A DNA stretch of 16,076 nt, from NCBI GenBank assembly GCA_043818215.1, contig JBDRGC010000056.1, positions 1-16,076 on the forward strand. The letters are read 5' to 3'. A program made the translations under genes and the position numbers. Positions 14,059 through 16,076 of the stretch are shown one piece after another. Each line of letters starts with the position of its first letter. The stretch's first letter is position 1. The notes under the pieces are model-generated. The model saw only the letters and a list, made by a program, of their open reading frames with translations, ran no database searches and was not told the DNA's origin. Source of the stretch: JBDRGC01 sp043818215 (GTDB lineage: Bacteria > Chloroflexota > Anaerolineae > Anaerolineales > UBA11858).

Positions 14059-14871
14059 TTACACAGTTGAAAGATCCCATTCTTCGTAAATCTTTGGAAC
14101 ATCATTGATCAAGCGTTGGGTGTATGCTTCCTTCGGATGCAGAATCACATCATCGGCAGATCCGCTTTCAACAAATTTACCATGCTCCATAATATATACG
14201 CTGTCAGAAACATAATACGCCAGACCAATATCATGGGTGATGAAAATAAGCGTCATCCCGGTTTCATTACGCAGATGCATTAACATTTCCAGGATGGTTG
14301 CGCGTGAACTGGCGTCGATCATCGAGGTTGGTTCATCAGCCAGCAGGATCTTCGGCTTCAGAAGGAAGATCCTGGCAATCATTAAGCGCTGCATCTGTCC
14401 ACCGGAGAGCTCAAATGGATATTTGTTTGGTAATTCCTCGAACTTTAACTTGACAAAGCTGCACGCCTCTGTCATCAACTCTACTTTTTTTGCATGCGGA
14501 AGTTTTCCACCGCCGCGCATGCGAATGCAATCTAAGAGCACAGCATCGATTTTATTGAATATATTGTATGAAGAGAATGGATCTTGAAAGATCGCCTGAA
14601 TATTTTTCCAGTATTCTTTTTTCTTCTTTTGAGTTCGGATATCGCGCTTCTCCCCCTTGAAATAAATCTCACCCTCAGTAACACTGATTAATCCTAAAAG
14701 CATCTTTGCTAAAGTGGTCTTTCCGCTACCCGATTCGCCCACGATCGAAATGATTTCGCCCTCGCAGAAATTGAAATCCACATGATCAACGGCGACGGTT
14801 TTATTACGGCCAAATCCAAATACCTTGGTAAGTCCCGACGCACTCAAGAATATTTCTTTTTCAAAAGCCAT
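14059..14871 (-). CDS. Opp/Dpp-type ABC transporter ATP-binding protein, OppF-like, short form
   Basis: A 270-residue ATPase of a peptide/nickel/oligosaccharide importer; it binds the permease pair at the inner membrane and powers uptake. Walker A GESGSGKTT (45-53), Q-loop in FQDPF (96), signature LSGGQMQR (155-162), Walker B ILLADEP (175-181) and switch His213 are all present, so it should be active. It stops soon after the nucleotide-binding domain and lacks the C-terminal oligo_HPY region that makes usual OppF about 320 residues. This is more like a shorter family branch than a truncation, since the end is clean. Its ATG overlaps the OppD stop by 11 bases (ATGGCTTTTGA), implying translational coupling; its own ribosome binding site is weak. 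Followed by glycosidases, it is probably part of a beta-oligosaccharide importer like the Cbt/Bgl systems of Thermotoga and Pyrococcus. Confidence 0.9.
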   Translation of the reverse strand: MAFEKEIFLSASGLTKVFGFGRNKTVAVDHVDFNFCEGEIISIVGESGSGKTTLAKMLLGLISVTEGEIYFKGEKRDIRTQKKKKEYWKNIQAIFQDPFSSYNIFNKIDAVLLDCIRMRGGGKLPHAKKVELMTEACSFVKLKFEELPNKYPFELSGGQMQRLMIARIFLLKPKILLADEPTSMIDASSRATILEMLMHLRNETGMTLIFITHDIGLAYYVSDSVYIMEHGKFVESGSADDVILHPKEAYTQRLINDVPKIYEEWDLSTV

Positions 14872-15871
14872 TATTATAAGTCACTCTCAGTTGTTCTTCC
14901 GAAAAGATACAGCGATAGGCGCGGCCGCCTCCAATTTCACGAAGATTAATGGAATGCGTCTTGCATTCTGGCTGAACGTATTTGCAGCGTTCGGCAAACC
15001 GGCAACCAGATGGCGGGTTTTTAAGATTGGGCGGTACCCCAGGAATAGTTGTCAGTTTTACATCTCGCAGACCTGCTTCAGGCACAATGATCGAACCCAT
15101 GAGGCCTTTGGAATAAGGATGGAGTGGATCAAACACGGCTTCTTGTGCGGTACCCTTTTCCACCATCTGACCTGCGTACATGACCATAATATCATCGGTT
15201 ACGTTATAAAGCAGCGGAAGCTCGTGCGTGATGAAGATCATCGATTTGATATAACCACTTTCCATCAAATCTCGCAGCATCTTAATGACCATCTTCTGTG
15301 AAGTCACATCCAGTGCAGAGGAAGGCTCATCCGCGATCAATATTTTGGGAGAAAGGATCACAGAAATCGCGATCACCGTGCGCTGTTTCATACCGCCCGA
15401 AAGTTCAACAGCGTATTTTTGTAATACCTCCGCTGGAAGCCCTAAGATCTCAAAACGTTCTCTGGCAATCTCATAAATCTCTTTCTTGGTCGTCTTTGGA
15501 TTATGCGCTTGAATAACATCCTCAATTAAGTTGATGATCTTCTGGGTAGGGTTTAGCGCGTTCATCGCGGATTGAGGAATATAGGCAATCTCCGTCCCCA
15601 ATATCGATCTACGAACGTCATCAGGATCCATTCCAGAAATATTACGTCCATCGATGATGATCTCTCCACCCGTATAGTGCAGCGGAGCGAAATAATATCC
15701 CATCAGGCTGAGCGCCAGCGTAGACTTTCCGCAGCCAGATTCTCCAGCAATTCCCAGCGATTTCCCTTCTTCGACCTTCAGGGAAACGTGGTCTACCGCG
15801 TAAATATCTTCCCGAAACCGGGTGATATATTTTGTGGTTAATTCTTTTACCTCTAGCATCACTTTTGACAT
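14861..15871 (-). CDS. Opp/Dpp-type ABC transporter ATP-binding protein, OppD-like
   Basis: A 336-residue ATPase, partner of the OppF-like subunit. Counting from the ATG at 15871: Walker A GESGCGKST (43-51), Q-loop Gln100 in IPQSAMNALNP, signature LSGGMKQR (157-164), Walker B ILIADEP (177-183) and switch His216. The C-terminal oligo_HPY region follows (about 245-325), with HPYSKGL and four cysteines (290, 296, 303, 321) in the spacing that, in some OppD/DppD proteins, holds an iron-sulfur cluster. Start: AGGTGAT directly upstream of the ATG is an excellent ribosome binding site. A GTG nine bases earlier (15880), directly after the permease stop, is the alternative and would add three residues. 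Full length and intact. Substrate cannot be read from an ATPase; sugar import is inferred from the neighbours. Confidence 0.93.
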   Translation of the reverse strand: MSKVMLEVKELTTKYITRFREDIYAVDHVSLKVEEGKSLGIAGESGCGKSTLALSLMGYYFAPLHYTGGEIIIDGRNISGMDPDDVRRSILGTEIAYIPQSAMNALNPTQKIINLIEDVIQAHNPKTTKKEIYEIARERFEILGLPAEVLQKYAVELSGGMKQRTVIAISVILSPKILIADEPSSALDVTSQKMVIKMLRDLMESGYIKSMIFITHELPLLYNVTDDIMVMYAGQMVEKGTAQEAVFDPLHPYSKGLMGSIIVPEAGLRDVKLTTIPGVPPNLKNPPSGCRFAERCKYVQPECKTHSINLREIGGGRAYRCIFSEEQLRVTYNNGF

Positions 15872-15880
15872 TTCAATCAC

Positions 15881-16076
15881 CTAGTCCCTTAATGCCGGGT
15901 TGAATACCTGGTCAAGTCCGGTATTCATCAAATTCATCGAGAATGTAATCAGAGCAATGGTTACTATGATGGGGAAGTACGCCCACCATTTCCCCAGGAT
16001 ATGTGCCTGGTAGATCATCGCCCAGTTCATCATCAAGCCCAGAGTGGGCACTTCAGTCGTTCGAGGTCCCAGCCCA
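15881..16076 (-). CDS. Opp/Dpp-type ABC transporter permease, OppC-like (C-terminal part)
   Basis: The last 64 codons of a permease whose start lies beyond the right edge. The fragment reads GLGPRTTEVPTLGLMMNWA, then a membrane segment starting at about WWAYFPIIVTIALI, and ends LDQVFNPALRD before TAG. The 'PTLG-x-M' loop, a final transmembrane helix and a tail of the form 'GLD-x-V-x-NP-x-LR' are hallmarks of OppC/DppC, where the loop region follows the EAA coupling helix. It forms the transmembrane pore with an OppB-like partner that should be encoded further right, together with the binding protein. The stop codon is 9 bases before the OppD ATG. Confidence 0.88.
   Translation of the reverse strand, partial: GLGPRTTEVPTLGLMMNWAMIYQAHILGKWWAYFPIIVTIALITFSMNLMNTGLDQVFNPALRD

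Overview
The window is most likely bacterial chromosome from a Chloroflexota (Anaerolineae)-type anaerobic carbohydrate fermenter. That placement is inference: it rests on the gene mix (an Opp-type sugar transporter, tandem GH3 and GH94 genes, no surface glycanase) and on a TTGAA-type heptanucleotide repeat. No rRNA or other marker gene is present. All convincing protein genes lie on the minus strand and read from right to left.

Right part (16076 down to about 3243) is a sugar-uptake and breakdown cluster. In order of transcription it holds: the tail of an OppC/DppC-like permease (cut by the window edge); OppD-like and OppF-like ATPases; a 195-bp gap; a GH2 beta-mannosidase; a GH3 beta-glucosidase; a Gfo/Idh/MocA oxidoreductase; a second, different GH3 enzyme; a cellobiose phosphorylase (GH94); and, overlapping it by one base, the first 193 codons of a second GH94 gene. 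No enzyme here shows a signal peptide. The simplest reading is that beta-gluco- and beta-manno-oligosaccharides (for example from glucomannan) are imported by the Opp-type transporter and then cut inside the cell by beta-mannosidase, beta-glucosidase and phosphorolysis.

Left part (1 to about 2662) is a mobile-element landscape. It holds a block of four 24-bp-spaced repeats resembling an IS21-family end, a near-complete ORF-less group II intron on the plus strand, a peptidase-C45/acyltransferase gene on the minus strand, and a second related intron copy that breaks off in domain I exactly where the second GH94 gene is cut. The first intron's domain V carries 23 extra bases at its conserved dinucleotide bulge.

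The cluster also holds gene debris that simple ORF calling misses. A frameshifted piece of a third GH94 gene forms the leader of the oxidoreductase. A stretch resembling the last membrane segment of an MFS transporter runs into the start of the second GH3 gene. A 28-codon unidentified tail lies upstream of beta-mannosidase. A palindromic heptad repeat sits in frame inside the intact GH94 gene. I did not find a convincing wholly new system. The most unusual items are the domain V insertion, the two-copy intron arrangement with a covarying helix, and the repeated GH94 duplication and decay.
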